Source: an uncultured Gammaproteobacteria bacterium (GTDB lineage: Bacteria > Pseudomonadota > Gammaproteobacteria > Eutrophobiales > Eutrophobiaceae). From it: a DNA stretch of 64,000 nucleotides. Both the position numbers and the translations under genes were made by a program. The notes beneath the pieces are model-generated. The model did not search any database. It was given only the letters and a program-made list of their open reading frames with translations, and was not told the DNA's origin. Below, in pieces: positions 38,238 to 46,863 of the stretch (positions within the stretch are counted from its first letter, which is position 1; every line of letters begins with the position of its first letter). The stretch is taken from positions 434,001 through 498,000 of the forward strand of contig CALSRS010000001.1 in NCBI GenBank assembly GCA_943788815.1, given 5' to 3'.

Positions 38238-38278
38238 GGGCCGGGGCAATATGGGGGTAAAAGGGGGACGCCCCGGCC
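38238..38278 (+). other. Potential G-quadruplex overlapping a GC-rich hairpin
   Basis: Four G-runs at 38238-38240, 38243-38246, 38253-38257 and 38263-38267 have loops of 2, 6 and 5 bases. The same stretch can form a nine-base stem GGCCGGGGC / GCCCCGGCC (38239-38247 with 38270-38278). It lies 30 bp after the DUF3501 stop codon, on the strand opposite to that operon's mRNA. A transcription-ending role is possible but there is no T-run. Confidence 0.5.
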
Positions 38279-38309
38279 AGATCCCTAAGGGGGGGGAGGG
38301 AAAAATCAG

Positions 38310-38903
38310 TTAATGCGAATATTCCAGGTCCTCAATTAAGGCATCGCGGATATTATCCGCAACTGGATCTACGGTATGTGGGTACTTGGGATGGTCTATC
38401 CCAGCAGCCAGTGTGCTACCGCTCTTTAACGCATTGATCATTTCGTCTGTTAATTCAAACCGCATAAAATGTACTGCTGAGGTTTTAGATTCTGTGGATC
38501 TCTCCATGTCTTCGTTATATATCGGCACAATCTTGTCAAAACCATTAACCTGCATCCAGACATTTGCTTCCACACCAACAAGTTCGGAAAGTCTCACCCT
38601 ACGCTCCTCCACATCTTCAAATTCCAACATGAAAGTAGCCTTCCAATTTTTGCCATCGGGGATAAGGGGATTATAGGATTCGAGTTCCTCATTAATTCCA
38701 TCTGCTTCAAATATTTTTTCTATTCTGAGCATTTCTTGTATTTGGTATTGAACTGTTATCTTGTCTTCAAAATACAAATTCGCATTGGCACCAATGGAAA
38801 GCCTTCGGTTTTTCTTATGTTCCATTACTCTGGCACGAAATTCTGGCCTGACTTCAGCATATTTCTCCAGGCTGTATAGGTCTTCACGTTTCAATTTATC
38901 CAT
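38310..38903 (-). CDS. DUF3501 family protein
   Basis: A 197-residue soluble protein. The N-terminal LKREDLYSLEKYAEVRPEFRARVMEHKKNRR and the central AEVMQ-like EANVWMQVNGFDKI region are typical of DUF3501. It has a good ribosome site (AAGGAGAG) and lies 12 bp after the Fe-S oxidoreductase gene. In many proteobacteria this family occurs directly after rubrerythrin and a GlpC-like Fe-S protein, as here, so it probably serves the same redox pathway. Its biochemical function is not established. Confidence 0.88.
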   Translation of the reverse strand: MDKLKREDLYSLEKYAEVRPEFRARVMEHKKNRRLSIGANANLYFEDKITVQYQIQEMLRIEKIFEADGINEELESYNPLIPDGKNWKATFMLEFEDVEERRVRLSELVGVEANVWMQVNGFDKIVPIYNEDMERSTESKTSAVHFMRFELTDEMINALKSGSTLAAGIDHPKYPHTVDPVADNIRDALIEDLEYSH

Positions 38904-38915
38904 AGTGCTCTCTCC

Positions 38916-40250
38916 TTATAGACCGTATGCGTGTCGCAATAACTTAAAAGGTGATTCGGCAACCTGGCCATTGTCCAGCCCCTGCTGGATCTGGTCACCC
39001 GCCATAGGACAGTCACTCACATAATGGTCCGGCTCAAATTTTTTCACCTTGGTAACTACGGGCTTACAAATTTTTGCTGCAAAATCATGAAACTCTTTTT
39101 TTACAGCGTAGGTGCCATCATGACCAGAACAACGCTCAATAACGTCAATCTCGGTATCTGGCACCAGCATCAACACATCTTTTGTCTTAAGACCAATTTT
39201 CTGAACACGCTGGTGACACGGAACGTGGTATGAGATTTTGCCCAGCTTGTTCTTGAATTGTGTTTTAAGTTTATTTTCCTTGTTTCTTAACATCAGGTAT
39301 TCGAATGGATCATAAAAGGCCTCGGCGACCTTTTTTACATCTTCATTCTCTGGGAACAGTAATGGCAATTCCTGTTTGAACATAAGGACGCACGAAGGTA
39401 CGGGTGCCATGATATCAAACCCGGCATCGACCATTTTTAGCAGTTGCGGGATATTAAACTTCATTGCCTCCTCTGCCTTATCGAGGTCGCCCAGTTCCAA
39501 CTTGGGCATTCCACAACAGACTTCCTTGTTTACCAGGGTGACTGGAATATCATTATGCTCAAGCACAGCGATGAGATCTTCACCCATATCTGGCTCATTA
39601 CGGTTGCAGTAACAGGTGGTGAAAAGTGCAACCTTGCCCTTGGTAAGTTCACCAGAATCTACGGGTATCTCTGGTTTGCTTCTTTTAGCCTCGCGTTTAC
39701 GCAAGGTGTTACTGTGATACTCGGGTACGATGGCATTTTGGTGAACACCCAGTACCGACTCCATGGCTTTTCTGGCGGTCTTGTTTTTATTCACCGCGTT
39801 GACGGCCTGAGACACAACGGGTATTCCTGCCAGATTTCCAACGGTGTCTGTTGATGTAAGCAACTTGTCACGAAAGGTGGTCTCACCGTTCTTATGTTTA
39901 ATCGCTTTGCCCCTTAACATAAGATGTGGAAAATCCACATTCCATTCATGTGGTGGCACATAAGGACATTTAGTGAGGTAACAAAGGTCACACAGATAAC
40001 ACTGATCAACGACCTTGATATAGTCCTTCCGATCTACACCGTCCATTTCCATGGTCTTGGACTCATCGACCAGATCAAATAAGGTTGGAAAGGCGTTACA
40101 CAGACTTACGCATCGACGACAGCCATGACAGATATCAAACACTCGCTCCATTTCATCAAGCGCAGCTTTTTCATCATAAAACTCAGGTGCTTTCCAGTTG
40201 ACTGGATGCCGTGTCGGTGCTTCTAGACTGCCTTCGCGATTATCTGCCAT
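38916..40250 (-). CDS. GlpC / heterodisulfide-reductase-like Fe-S oxidoreductase
   Basis: A 444-residue protein with two [4Fe-4S] clusters: C-H-G-C-R-R-C-V-S-L-C (about residue 40) and CYLCDLCYLTKCP (about 85). Two CCG-like domains follow: ALFTTCYCNRNEPDMG with VCCGMPKLELGD, and ISYHVPCHQRVQKIG with ERCSGHDGTY. This is the pattern of GlpC and HdrD, which pass electrons to quinones or disulfides. It follows rubrerythrin by 89 bp and overlaps the DUF3501 operon. It may feed electrons to rubrerythrin for peroxide reduction; that is inference. Confidence 0.92.
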   Translation of the reverse strand: MADNREGSLEAPTRHPVNWKAPEFYDEKAALDEMERVFDICHGCRRCVSLCNAFPTLFDLVDESKTMEMDGVDRKDYIKVVDQCYLCDLCYLTKCPYVPPHEWNVDFPHLMLRGKAIKHKNGETTFRDKLLTSTDTVGNLAGIPVVSQAVNAVNKNKTARKAMESVLGVHQNAIVPEYHSNTLRKREAKRSKPEIPVDSGELTKGKVALFTTCYCNRNEPDMGEDLIAVLEHNDIPVTLVNKEVCCGMPKLELGDLDKAEEAMKFNIPQLLKMVDAGFDIMAPVPSCVLMFKQELPLLFPENEDVKKVAEAFYDPFEYLMLRNKENKLKTQFKNKLGKISYHVPCHQRVQKIGLKTKDVLMLVPDTEIDVIERCSGHDGTYAVKKEFHDFAAKICKPVVTKVKKFEPDHYVSDCPMAGDQIQQGLDNGQVAESPFKLLRHAYGL

Positions 40251-40339
40251 GTTCGTTATTCCTTTTCCTGGCTTATACCTGGCTTATAAATGAGGAGACC
40301 GGGACTAGCCCGGCCTCGTCACTAGACCGGATATATAAA

Positions 40340-40759
40340 TTAACCGTTTAGACCATCCAGAGCTTTCTGGAAACGATTGGCATGTGAACGTTCTGCCTTG
40401 GCCAGAGTCTCAAACCAGTCAGCAATTTCATCAAAACCTTCGTCTCTGGCTGTCTTTGCCATTCCAGGGTACATGTCGGTGTACTCATGAGTTTCACCAG
40501 CAATAGCCGCCTTGAGGTTCAAATCGGTGGTACCGATAGGTTCACCTGTAGCCGGATCACCAACTTCTTCCAGGTATTCCAGATGGCCGTGTGCATGACC
40601 TGTTTCACCTTCTGCGGTGGAACGAAATACGGCAGATACATCATTAAATCCTTCAACATCTGCCTTTTGTGCGAAATACAGGTAGCGACGATTTGCCTGT
40701 GATTCACCAGCAAACGCGTCCTTGAGATTCTGTTCCGTTTTAGTGTCTTTCAGACTCAT
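40340..40759 (-). CDS. Rubrerythrin (di-iron domain only)
   Basis: A non-haem di-iron peroxidase of 139 residues. Helices carry the ligands in [40 protein letters not shown] and [12 protein letters not shown], two ExxH pairs plus two single Glu, as in the ferritin-like fold. The C-terminal rubredoxin domain of classical rubrerythrin is missing, so an outside electron donor is needed; the next gene, an Fe-S oxidoreductase, is a good candidate. AGGAGA is well placed before the ATG. It is the first gene of the three-gene block and is divergent from xseB. Confidence 0.93.
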   Translation of the reverse strand: MSLKDTKTEQNLKDAFAGESQANRRYLYFAQKADVEGFNDVSAVFRSTAEGETGHAHGHLEYLEEVGDPATGEPIGTTDLNLKAAIAGETHEYTDMYPGMAKTARDEGFDEIADWFETLAKAERSHANRFQKALDGLNG

Positions 40760-41020
40760 TTCTTATTCTCCTAACTAATTGTTTTTATTAAATAATTTAT
40801 TGCTTTTGAGATGTGATTCTAATGTTAGAAATCGTACTCTGTGAAGGGTGGAGAGTCAATGCATTGATCATTGAATCTTGCAATATGATTAATAGTAATA
40901 AACTATTAACCATTAGCTAATTAATAAATTAATATATCAACATTAAAATTACAATTCCATCTACAAGTTAAGGTCAGTTACGGTAATATTCACCATTGAT
41001 TTAAGCGAAGAGAAACCAAG

Positions 41021-41269
41021 GTGCCAAAAAAACCCAAAGAGTTTGATTTTGAAACGTCATTAAAAGAACTGGAAAATCTGGTTGAATCAATGGAAGAAGG
41101 TGACCTTGCCCTGGAAGATTCACTCAAAAATTTTGAACGAGGCATTGCGTTAACCCGTGCCTGCCACAAGGCCCTGTCAGATGCTGAACAAAAAGTTAAA
41201 CTTCTCATGAAAGACCAGAACAACAAGGATGAACTGGTGGATTTTGAACCCGAAGACGACCAGGATTAA
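41021..41269 (+). CDS. xseB: Exodeoxyribonuclease VII small subunit
   Basis: An 82-residue XseB. FETSLKELENLVESMEEGDLALEDSLKNFERGIALTRACHKAL matches the whole family domain, a helical hairpin that coats the large subunit XseA. The start is a GTG. An acidic tail of about 15 residues follows. ispA starts six bases downstream, the usual xseB-ispA operon. The large-subunit gene is elsewhere in the genome. Confidence 0.94.
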   Translation: MPKKPKEFDFETSLKELENLVESMEEGDLALEDSLKNFERGIALTRACHKALSDAEQKVKLLMKDQNNKDELVDFEPEDDQD

Positions 41270-41274
41270 TTACC

Positions 41275-42165
41275 ATGTCGTTGCAATCTAAATTATCGGT
41301 GTACCAATCCCAGGTTGAATCTGCACTTGATCACTGGTTGCCCGGGGCACATGTCGAACCACAGAACCTGCATGAAGCAATGCGGTATGCTGTTACGGGT
41401 GGTGGTAAACGTATTCGTCCAGTCCTCGTATATGCGACGGGAGAAACATTTGGCGTTGATCTGTCTTCGCTGGATGGTCCCGCAGTTGCTGTCGAATTAA
41501 TCCATGCCTACTCATTAATTCATGATGATTTGCCCGCAATGGATGACGATGACCTGCGCCGGGGTAAGCCTACCTGTCACAAGGCCTTTGATGAAGCCAC
41601 TGCCATTTTAGCCGGTGATGCTATACAGGCATTGTCTTTTTATGTACTGGCGGCTGATACAAACAGTTCTGTTACACCGGATGTTAGAATTAAGATGATA
41701 ATGAACCTGGCAAAAAACAGTGGGTCGCCAGGAATGGCCGGTGGACAGGCAATCGACCTTGCCGCGGTTGGTAAGAAGCTGACAATTGAAGAATTGGAAA
41801 TTATGCACAACCGTAAAACCGGTGCATTGATACGATCCAGCGTGGAACTGGGTGCCCTTTCTTCACCGGATATCACAGAAGATGAATTTGATTTAATTTC
41901 AAACTACGCGAAAAATATTGGACTCGCCTTCCAGGTTCGCGATGATATTCTTGATATTGAATCTGACACCTCCACCCTGGGAAAACCGCAAGGCTCAGAT
42001 ATGGAACGAAACAAACCCACTTACCCGGAACTGCTTGGCCTTACTGGTGCAAAACAGGTCGCTGATGAATTACATCAAAAAGCCATTAATGCCCTGGACA
42101 ATCTCAACAGAGATACAAACACTTTAAAAGAAATTGCTGATTATATCGTCGGTAGAAAAAACTGA
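41275..42165 (+). CDS. ispA: Farnesyl diphosphate synthase
   Basis: This enzyme condenses isopentenyl diphosphate with DMAPP and GPP to make farnesyl diphosphate for quinone and cell-wall lipid carriers. The first Asp-rich motif is in HDDLPAMDDDDLRRG (about residues 83-97) and the second in FQVRDDILDIESD (about 222-234). GGKRIRP at 43-49 binds substrate. The length of 296 residues is normal. The gene follows xseB closely. In many gammaproteobacteria dxs comes next, but here folE2 does. Confidence 0.94.
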   Translation: MSLQSKLSVYQSQVESALDHWLPGAHVEPQNLHEAMRYAVTGGGKRIRPVLVYATGETFGVDLSSLDGPAVAVELIHAYSLIHDDLPAMDDDDLRRGKPTCHKAFDEATAILAGDAIQALSFYVLAADTNSSVTPDVRIKMIMNLAKNSGSPGMAGGQAIDLAAVGKKLTIEELEIMHNRKTGALIRSSVELGALSSPDITEDEFDLISNYAKNIGLAFQVRDDILDIESDTSTLGKPQGSDMERNKPTYPELLGLTGAKQVADELHQKAINALDNLNRDTNTLKEIADYIVGRKN

Positions 42166-42236
42166 AATTAGTAACATTTTTTCAATAAAACTGGAATAAT
42201 CATAAAAACCAAGTAAAATACTAAGGAATTATTTTG

Positions 42237-43058
42237 ATGGACGATATTTCACCAATGAATGATGCTGGCCACGACAATAGTGATGCTATTCCTGACGTTC
42301 AAAACAGCAAGGACGCAAGGCAAATCCCTATAGATAAAGTTGGAATTAAAGACATCCGCCATCCGGTTGTGGTGAAGGATCGTGCGGGTGGTGAGCAGCA
42401 TACCGTGGCTAATTTCAATATGTATGTCAGCCTTCCGCATAACTTCAAGGGCACACACATGTCACGCTTTGTGGAAATTCTCAATCAACATGAATATGAG
42501 ATTTCTATCAAAACGTTTAAGATCATGCTCAAGGAAATGATTCAGACCCTTGATGCCAAATCCGGTTACATAGAGATGACATTCCCCTATTTCATCAACA
42601 AGGCAGCTCCTGTATCCGGTGTAAAGAGCCTCATGGATTATGAGGTCTCTTTTATCGGGACGATAGAAAATGACGAACCTTGCATCACCTTAAAGATTCT
42701 TATACCGGTAACATCGCTATGCCCCTGCTCTAGAGATATCTCCGATAGAGGCGCACATAACCAACGCTCCCATGTGACCCTGACGGTGAAGACAGCAGAC
42801 TTCATCTGGATTGAAGAGTTGATCGAAATGGTTGAAGGGGTAGCATCATGTGAGTTGTACGGATTACTTAAACGTCCAGATGAAAAATACGTTACCGAAC
42901 GCGCCTACGATAATCCCAAGTTTGTAGAAGACATGGTTCGAGACGTTGCAATTGAATTAAATAAAGATGACCGGGTTGGTGCCTATACGGTTGAATCGGA
43001 AAATTTTGAATCGATTCATAACCACTCGGCGTATGCGATGTTGTCTCACAGCAAGTGA
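42237..43058 (+). CDS. folE2: GTP cyclohydrolase FolE2
   Basis: This is the type IB enzyme that converts GTP to 7,8-dihydroneopterin triphosphate, the first step of folate synthesis, using varied metals instead of strict zinc. The family motif C-P-C-S is in [23 protein letters not shown] (about residue 163), and [10 protein letters not shown] precedes it. The N-terminal 30 residues are acidic and probably flexible. AAGGA lies about ten bases before the ATG at 42237; a TTG three bases upstream is also possible. The stop codon lies in a heptameric repeat. Confidence 0.93.
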   Translation: MDDISPMNDAGHDNSDAIPDVQNSKDARQIPIDKVGIKDIRHPVVVKDRAGGEQHTVANFNMYVSLPHNFKGTHMSRFVEILNQHEYEISIKTFKIMLKEMIQTLDAKSGYIEMTFPYFINKAAPVSGVKSLMDYEVSFIGTIENDEPCITLKILIPVTSLCPCSRDISDRGAHNQRSHVTLTVKTADFIWIEELIEMVEGVASCELYGLLKRPDEKYVTERAYDNPKFVEDMVRDVAIELNKDDRVGAYTVESENFESIHNHSAYAMLSHSK

Positions 43059-43085
43059 GGAGATAGGAGTGAGAGGTTAGGAGAA
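43055..43085. repeat. Heptameric repeat array starting in the folE2 stop codon
   Basis: Units GTGAGGA, GATAGGA, GTGAGAG and GTTAGGA on the plus strand; the TGA of folE2 (43056-43058) is in the first unit. Confidence 0.8.
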
Positions 43086-43110
43086 AAGACGCTTAGTTAA
43101 CAAATTTCAG

Positions 43111-43146
43111 AATACCGTCATTCTGGCGAAAGCCAGAATGACGGTG
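43111..43146. repeat. Simple hairpin repeat
   Basis: A complete palindrome CCGTCATTCTGGC-GAAA-GCCAGAATGACGG. It lies between the convergent folE2 and mazG genes and could act as a two-way transcription barrier, though there is no T-run. Confidence 0.75.
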
Positions 43147-43159
43147 AGAACATTTTCCC

Positions 43160-43206
43160 TACCTCCTCACACCTACCTCCACACTCTTCTCTCTTAACGC
43201 CTCACT
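43160..43206. repeat. Heptameric repeat array starting in the mazG stop codon
   Basis: On the minus strand the units read GTGAGGC, GTTAAGA, GAGAAGA, GTGTGGA, GGTAGGT, GTGAGGA. The mazG TGA (43202-43204) lies in the first unit. Confidence 0.8.
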
Positions 43207-43984
43207 TTCCTTTCGCCTCCTCCCACAAGGCCTCCATTTCATCTAATGAAGCATCTTCCAGTGACTTGCCTTTGGCTTCCAGACTGGTTTGAATATAACT
43301 GAACCGTTGTTTGAATTTCCGATTGGCTGACATCAATGCCGTTTCTGCATCCACATCCAGGTGTCTAGCCAGGTTAACGCAGGCGAATAACAGATCTCCC
43401 ACTTCTTCAGCAATCTTCTCTTGATTGTCCATCTTGATAATTTCTTCATTAATTTCTGCCAGCTCTTCTTTCACCTTGTCTATTACTGGTTCAATCTCAC
43501 TCCAGTCAAAACCGACGGTCGCTGCTTTTTTTTGTAATTTATTGGCGTGGATTAACGCGGGTAAAGCTGCACTTATACTATCTAGCAAGCCATCATCTTT
43601 TTTTCCTGCTGAGAGTCTTTCCTCACGCTTTATTTGCTCCCATGAACGGGACAAATCACTGGCCGTTTTAATTTCTGCGTCGGCAAATACATGAGGATGC
43701 CTGCGAGTTAATTTGTCGTTCAGGTTGATAACAACATCATTAAAGTTAAAGTCATCATTCTCGGTTGCGATTTGGCAATAGAAAATGATCTGAAACAGCA
43801 AATCACCCAATTCATCTTTGAAATGCCCTGTGTTTCCTGATTGTATGGCTTCTGCAATCTCATACACTTCTTCTATGGTATGTGGCAGTATGGTTGAATG
43901 TGTTTGTTCACGATCCCAGGGACAACCTTTGTGTGGGTCACGCAAGGTTTCCATTATTTTCAATAAGGACGTGATTGAATTCAT
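43202..43984 (-). CDS. mazG: Nucleoside triphosphate pyrophosphohydrolase MazG
   Basis: A house-cleaning enzyme of 260 residues that hydrolyses NTPs to NMP and pyrophosphate. It has two tandem MazG domains. The first, CPWDREQTHSTILPHTIEEVYEIAEAI with FKDELGDLLFQIIFYCQIA, carries the Mg-binding E-x-x-E and E-x-x-D pattern; the second has KEELAEINEEI and EEVGDLLFACVNLARH. RHPHVFAD is also typical. It is convergent with folE2 and has no gene within its operon. Confidence 0.94.
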   Translation of the reverse strand: MNSITSLLKIMETLRDPHKGCPWDREQTHSTILPHTIEEVYEIAEAIQSGNTGHFKDELGDLLFQIIFYCQIATENDDFNFNDVVINLNDKLTRRHPHVFADAEIKTASDLSRSWEQIKREERLSAGKKDDGLLDSISAALPALIHANKLQKKAATVGFDWSEIEPVIDKVKEELAEINEEIIKMDNQEKIAEEVGDLLFACVNLARHLDVDAETALMSANRKFKQRFSYIQTSLEAKGKSLEDASLDEMEALWEEAKGK

Positions 43985-44124
43985 ATTTATTAGACCTAAT
44001 TTGTAATGTATAGACTTGATTTTTTTATGATTTTCTAATAAAACTGTTTGGGTTTGACATATTTAGATGAATATATTGATCATACGGTTAGAAATAAACC
44101 GATTTTATTTAAAGGCATTATGAA

Positions 44125-44697
44125 ATGACACCTTTAATATTGCGACTTGATATTTCCGGGATGCCAGTCACGTGGATGTCGTGGAAGGATGCTGTCAATC
44201 TATACTGCAGAGATATGGTTGCGTGGACTGCTGGTCATCATGAATTCACCTTTCATGGTGGAATGTCACGCCTTTCTGGCAAGCGCTCGTGTGTAGATGT
44301 AAATTCCATCATCGCCGTCAAGCGTTCCACAGGACATAAGCATGTTCAGCGTAGTATTCCACCATTGACCAACCGAGAGTTATTTCTTCGAGATGCCCAC
44401 CTTTGTATGTATTGTGGTGGTGAACACCAGGAAATTGAATTGACGCGAGACCACGTGATTCCCTTGTCAAAAGGCGGTATAGACCGCTGGTCTAATGTCG
44501 TCACTGCTTGTCGACAGTGCAATACACGAAAAGGCAATCGCAGCCCGGAACGAGCTAATATGCCCTTATTAGCCGTGCCTTATGTGCCAAACTGGGCAGA
44601 ATTTCTTGCATTATCAAACCGGCGTATCCTTCTGGATCAAATGGAATTTCTGAAAACCCAGTTTTCAGGCAGACCCATGCCGTTTCACAAACAATAA
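44125..44697 (+). CDS. HNH endonuclease family protein
   Basis: A 190-residue protein with a complete HNH / zinc-ribbon nuclease domain in the middle: C-M-Y-C-G-G-E-H, then LTRDHVIPLSKGGIDRWSNVVTACRQCNTRKGNR with the catalytic Asp-His, the Asn and the second zinc pair. The N-terminal 90 residues (SWKDAVNLYCRDMVAW) resemble the conserved chromosomal HNH proteins of proteobacteria rather than phage or restriction enzymes. No methyltransferase or phage gene is close. The substrate is unknown. It is a monocistronic gene. Confidence 0.9.
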   Translation: MTPLILRLDISGMPVTWMSWKDAVNLYCRDMVAWTAGHHEFTFHGGMSRLSGKRSCVDVNSIIAVKRSTGHKHVQRSIPPLTNRELFLRDAHLCMYCGGEHQEIELTRDHVIPLSKGGIDRWSNVVTACRQCNTRKGNRSPERANMPLLAVPYVPNWAEFLALSNRRILLDQMEFLKTQFSGRPMPFHKQ

Positions 44698-44783
44698 AAT
44701 TTCTTATTCCAATATTACGGATATCCACAAGAACTATCCGACGAAGTTGTGATGGGGTTAACCGGATTAATTTCGTAAATCCA

Positions 44784-44812
44784 TTGATATGTTAGGATAA
44801 ATACGTCATTAT
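44784..44812 (+). promoter_or_regulatory. Possible promoter of the alanine-zipper lipoprotein gene
   Basis: TTGATA (44784-44789) and CATTAT (44807-44812) with 17 bp between them, about 60 bp before the start codon. The -10 match is weak. Confidence 0.35.
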
Positions 44813-44872
44813 TACGCTACAGAAAACTGGGGAATGCCAGAACGTAAGTTTCAATGTACAGGAGAATTTTAG

Positions 44873-45154
44873 ATGAAAATAACACAAATTAAGGTCGCAA
44901 TTCTTGCCATGGTGCTAGTTTTAGCTGGAGGTTGTGCCACACAACAGCAACTTGATGAAGTTCGGTCAATTGCAAACAGTGCACAGTCTACTGCTAACAA
45001 TGCTGCTTCACAGGCAAGTAGTGCTTTATCAACTGCAAATCAGGCTCTTGATGCTGCACGCCGCGCCCAGAATGCAGCTAACGCTGCGCAGGCATGTTGT
45101 GATGCAAATACCAGCAAGATTGATCGTGCATTTGAGCAGGCAATGCAAAAATAA
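44873..45154 (+). CDS. Alanine-zipper (Lpp/OprI-like) lipoprotein
   Basis: A 93-residue outer-membrane lipoprotein. The signal ends in a lipobox L-A-G-G-C at about residue 21. Then a helix with alanine every three or four residues (NSAQSTANNAASQASSAL, NAANAA) gives an alanine coiled coil as in Lpp and OprI. The protein ends in Lys (QAMQK), as Lpp does where it is joined to peptidoglycan. An L,D-transpeptidase, the enzyme class that makes that link, is encoded just downstream on the other strand. AGGAGA is well placed, and a strong terminator follows. Confidence 0.88.
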   Translation: MKITQIKVAILAMVLVLAGGCATQQQLDEVRSIANSAQSTANNAASQASSALSTANQALDAARRAQNAANAAQACCDANTSKIDRAFEQAMQK

Positions 45155-45171
45155 TCGACTTATTAAGCTGA

Positions 45172-45208
45172 AAAAAAACCCGTGACTCGTCACGGTTTTT
45201 TTTTTTGC
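45172..45208 (+). terminator. Rho-independent terminator of the lipoprotein gene
   Basis: A stem CCGTGAC-TC-GTCACGG (about 45180-45195) preceded by an A-run and followed by eleven T. The A-run makes it possibly bidirectional, also serving the convergent L,D-transpeptidase gene. Confidence 0.9.
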
Positions 45209-45226
45209 GTAAAAACTTTGGTGTGA

Positions 45227-46276
45227 TTACTGAGGAATAATGTCGGTATCAAGTTTTAACTGAAGTGATGACGTGAGTGATTCATCTTGCGTGTCTGTCG
45301 ACCCCAGAGTATCAACGGAAGTCATTAAAGGGGGCTGACTTTTTAAAGTTCCAATTTCTACTGGTATGCCAGTTCGCTTATCAATTACAGATTTTGCCAG
45401 GTCCCAATCGATATCATAAGCATTTTCCTTTGACAAACTGACCAGCATTTTTACGACGCTGGTTAAATTACCATCAAAAAGTTCAGCATCTTCATCGAGA
45501 AACGGATTGGCTTCGAGATAAATCTTTTGGTTCAAAATTCCTACCTTATAGGGCTGATTAACAATACTTACCCTGGTCCCGAGTGTGATCTGACTGAACA
45601 ATGACTCAATATCTTCAGGATACAATCGAATACAACCTGAGCTGACACGCATACCAACACCATATGGACGATTAGTGCCATGAATAAGGTATGCAGGCAA
45701 GCCCAGACGCATTGCAAAATTTCCCAATGGATTTTCAGGTCCTGGCTTAACCACCTTGGGCAGTATCTTGCCTTCTTGTGCATAATGTTCTCGCACTGAA
45801 TCAGGTGGATACCAGTGGGGGTCCTTCTTCTTTTGAATAATTTTTGTATTCACGTAAGGCGTGGACCAACCTTCACGGCCAATACCGATAGGATGAGTTA
45901 TTACCTGTCTTGATTCTCCATTGGCAACAGGAGGAAAGTAATATAAACGCATCTCTGGAATATTAACCACGATACCTTCGTGCTTTGCGACAGGTAAGAT
46001 AAAATTCTTAGGCAGTATAATTTTTTGACGGTCACCTGGTAACCAGGTATCCACCTCCGGGTTGGCCAACTTGATCTCGTGGTATCCAAGATCATGGATT
46101 CTGGCGATATCCGGTAATGTTTGTTCCTGTTCTGAAAAGGTTTCTATAATACTTCCAATAACAGAGTTCATTGCGTGGTATTCAAAAGTTTCGCCCCTCG
46201 CGACATTGGCCAGCGGCAGTGTTATTACCAGAAAATAGATAATGCCAGTTAAGTTATATTTCACGTGATATCTCAT
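45227..46276 (-). CDS. L,D-transpeptidase (YkuD family)
   Basis: A periplasmic 349-residue enzyme forming 3-3 cross-links or attaching lipoproteins to peptidoglycan. The signal peptide ends near NVARG. A LysM-like segment (HDLGYHEIKLANPEVDTWLPGDRQKIILP) precedes the YkuD domain, whose active site reads HGTNRPYGVGMRVSSGCIRLYPEDIE, with His and the catalytic Cys of S-S-G-C-I-R. The C-terminal 110 residues are less conserved. It is convergent with the alanine-zipper lipoprotein, a plausible substrate, and 12 bp downstream of moaB on the same strand. Confidence 0.93.
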   Translation of the reverse strand: MRYHVKYNLTGIIYFLVITLPLANVARGETFEYHAMNSVIGSIIETFSEQEQTLPDIARIHDLGYHEIKLANPEVDTWLPGDRQKIILPKNFILPVAKHEGIVVNIPEMRLYYFPPVANGESRQVITHPIGIGREGWSTPYVNTKIIQKKKDPHWYPPDSVREHYAQEGKILPKVVKPGPENPLGNFAMRLGLPAYLIHGTNRPYGVGMRVSSGCIRLYPEDIESLFSQITLGTRVSIVNQPYKVGILNQKIYLEANPFLDEDAELFDGNLTSVVKMLVSLSKENAYDIDWDLAKSVIDKRTGIPVEIGTLKSQPPLMTSVDTLGSTDTQDESLTSSLQLKLDTDIIPQ

Positions 46277-46288
46277 ATTTCTAATTGA

Positions 46289-46810
46289 TTAGTGTTCTTT
46301 TAATCTGGGAATTAATTCGACCAGATTACAGGGTTTTGTTTGGCTATCAAGTTGAGCACCAATCAATTTGTCCCAGGCAGTTGAACAGGCACTGGCAGAC
46401 CCAGGTAAAACAAAGACATAGGTGCCGTTTGCAACTCCGGATAATGCCCGTGACTGCAAACTGGATGTTCCAATTTCTTCATATGATATCATTCTAAATA
46501 TTTCGCCAAAGCCGTCTATTTTCTTTTCCAACAGGCAGGCTATCGCCTCCGGCGTGCCGTCGCGACCAGTCACCCCGGTCCCTCCTGTGGAGATGACGAC
46601 ATCGATGTCATCTTGTGCTATCCATGTGGCAACAGCGGCTCGTATCTTATAAATATCATCTTCGACTATCTTTTTTTCCGCCAGCTTGTGTCCTGCGGAA
46701 CTTATCTTGTCTTCTAGCAGGCGACCAGACTTATCTGTTTTTTCAGTTCTGGTATCAGACACCACCAATACGGCAATGTTCAATGATACGGTTTGTTTAC
46801 TCGCTGACAT
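46289..46810 (-). CDS. moaB: Molybdenum cofactor protein MoaB
   Basis: A MogA/MoaB-type molybdopterin adenylyltransferase of 173 residues. DIDVVISTGGTGVTGRDGTPEAI is the MPT-binding motif, and VLVVSDTRTEKTDKSGRLLEDKI at the N terminus is typical of MoaB. It adenylates molybdopterin before Mo insertion by MoeA. It is separated by 10 kb from the other cofactor genes and sits just upstream of the L,D-transpeptidase gene. It is divergent from hslR. Confidence 0.93.
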   Translation of the reverse strand: MSASKQTVSLNIAVLVVSDTRTEKTDKSGRLLEDKISSAGHKLAEKKIVEDDIYKIRAAVATWIAQDDIDVVISTGGTGVTGRDGTPEAIACLLEKKIDGFGEIFRMISYEEIGTSSLQSRALSGVANGTYVFVLPGSASACSTAWDKLIGAQLDSQTKPCNLVELIPRLKEH

Positions 46811-46863
46811 TTATCAATCCTATTTACTCGCTAATGATACATATTAGATCATAATTCATTGAT

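Noticed and set aside
44125-44697. The HNH gene as part of a restriction or phage system.
   Set aside because: No methyltransferase, integrase or phage gene is near, and the N-terminal region fits the conserved chromosomal type.
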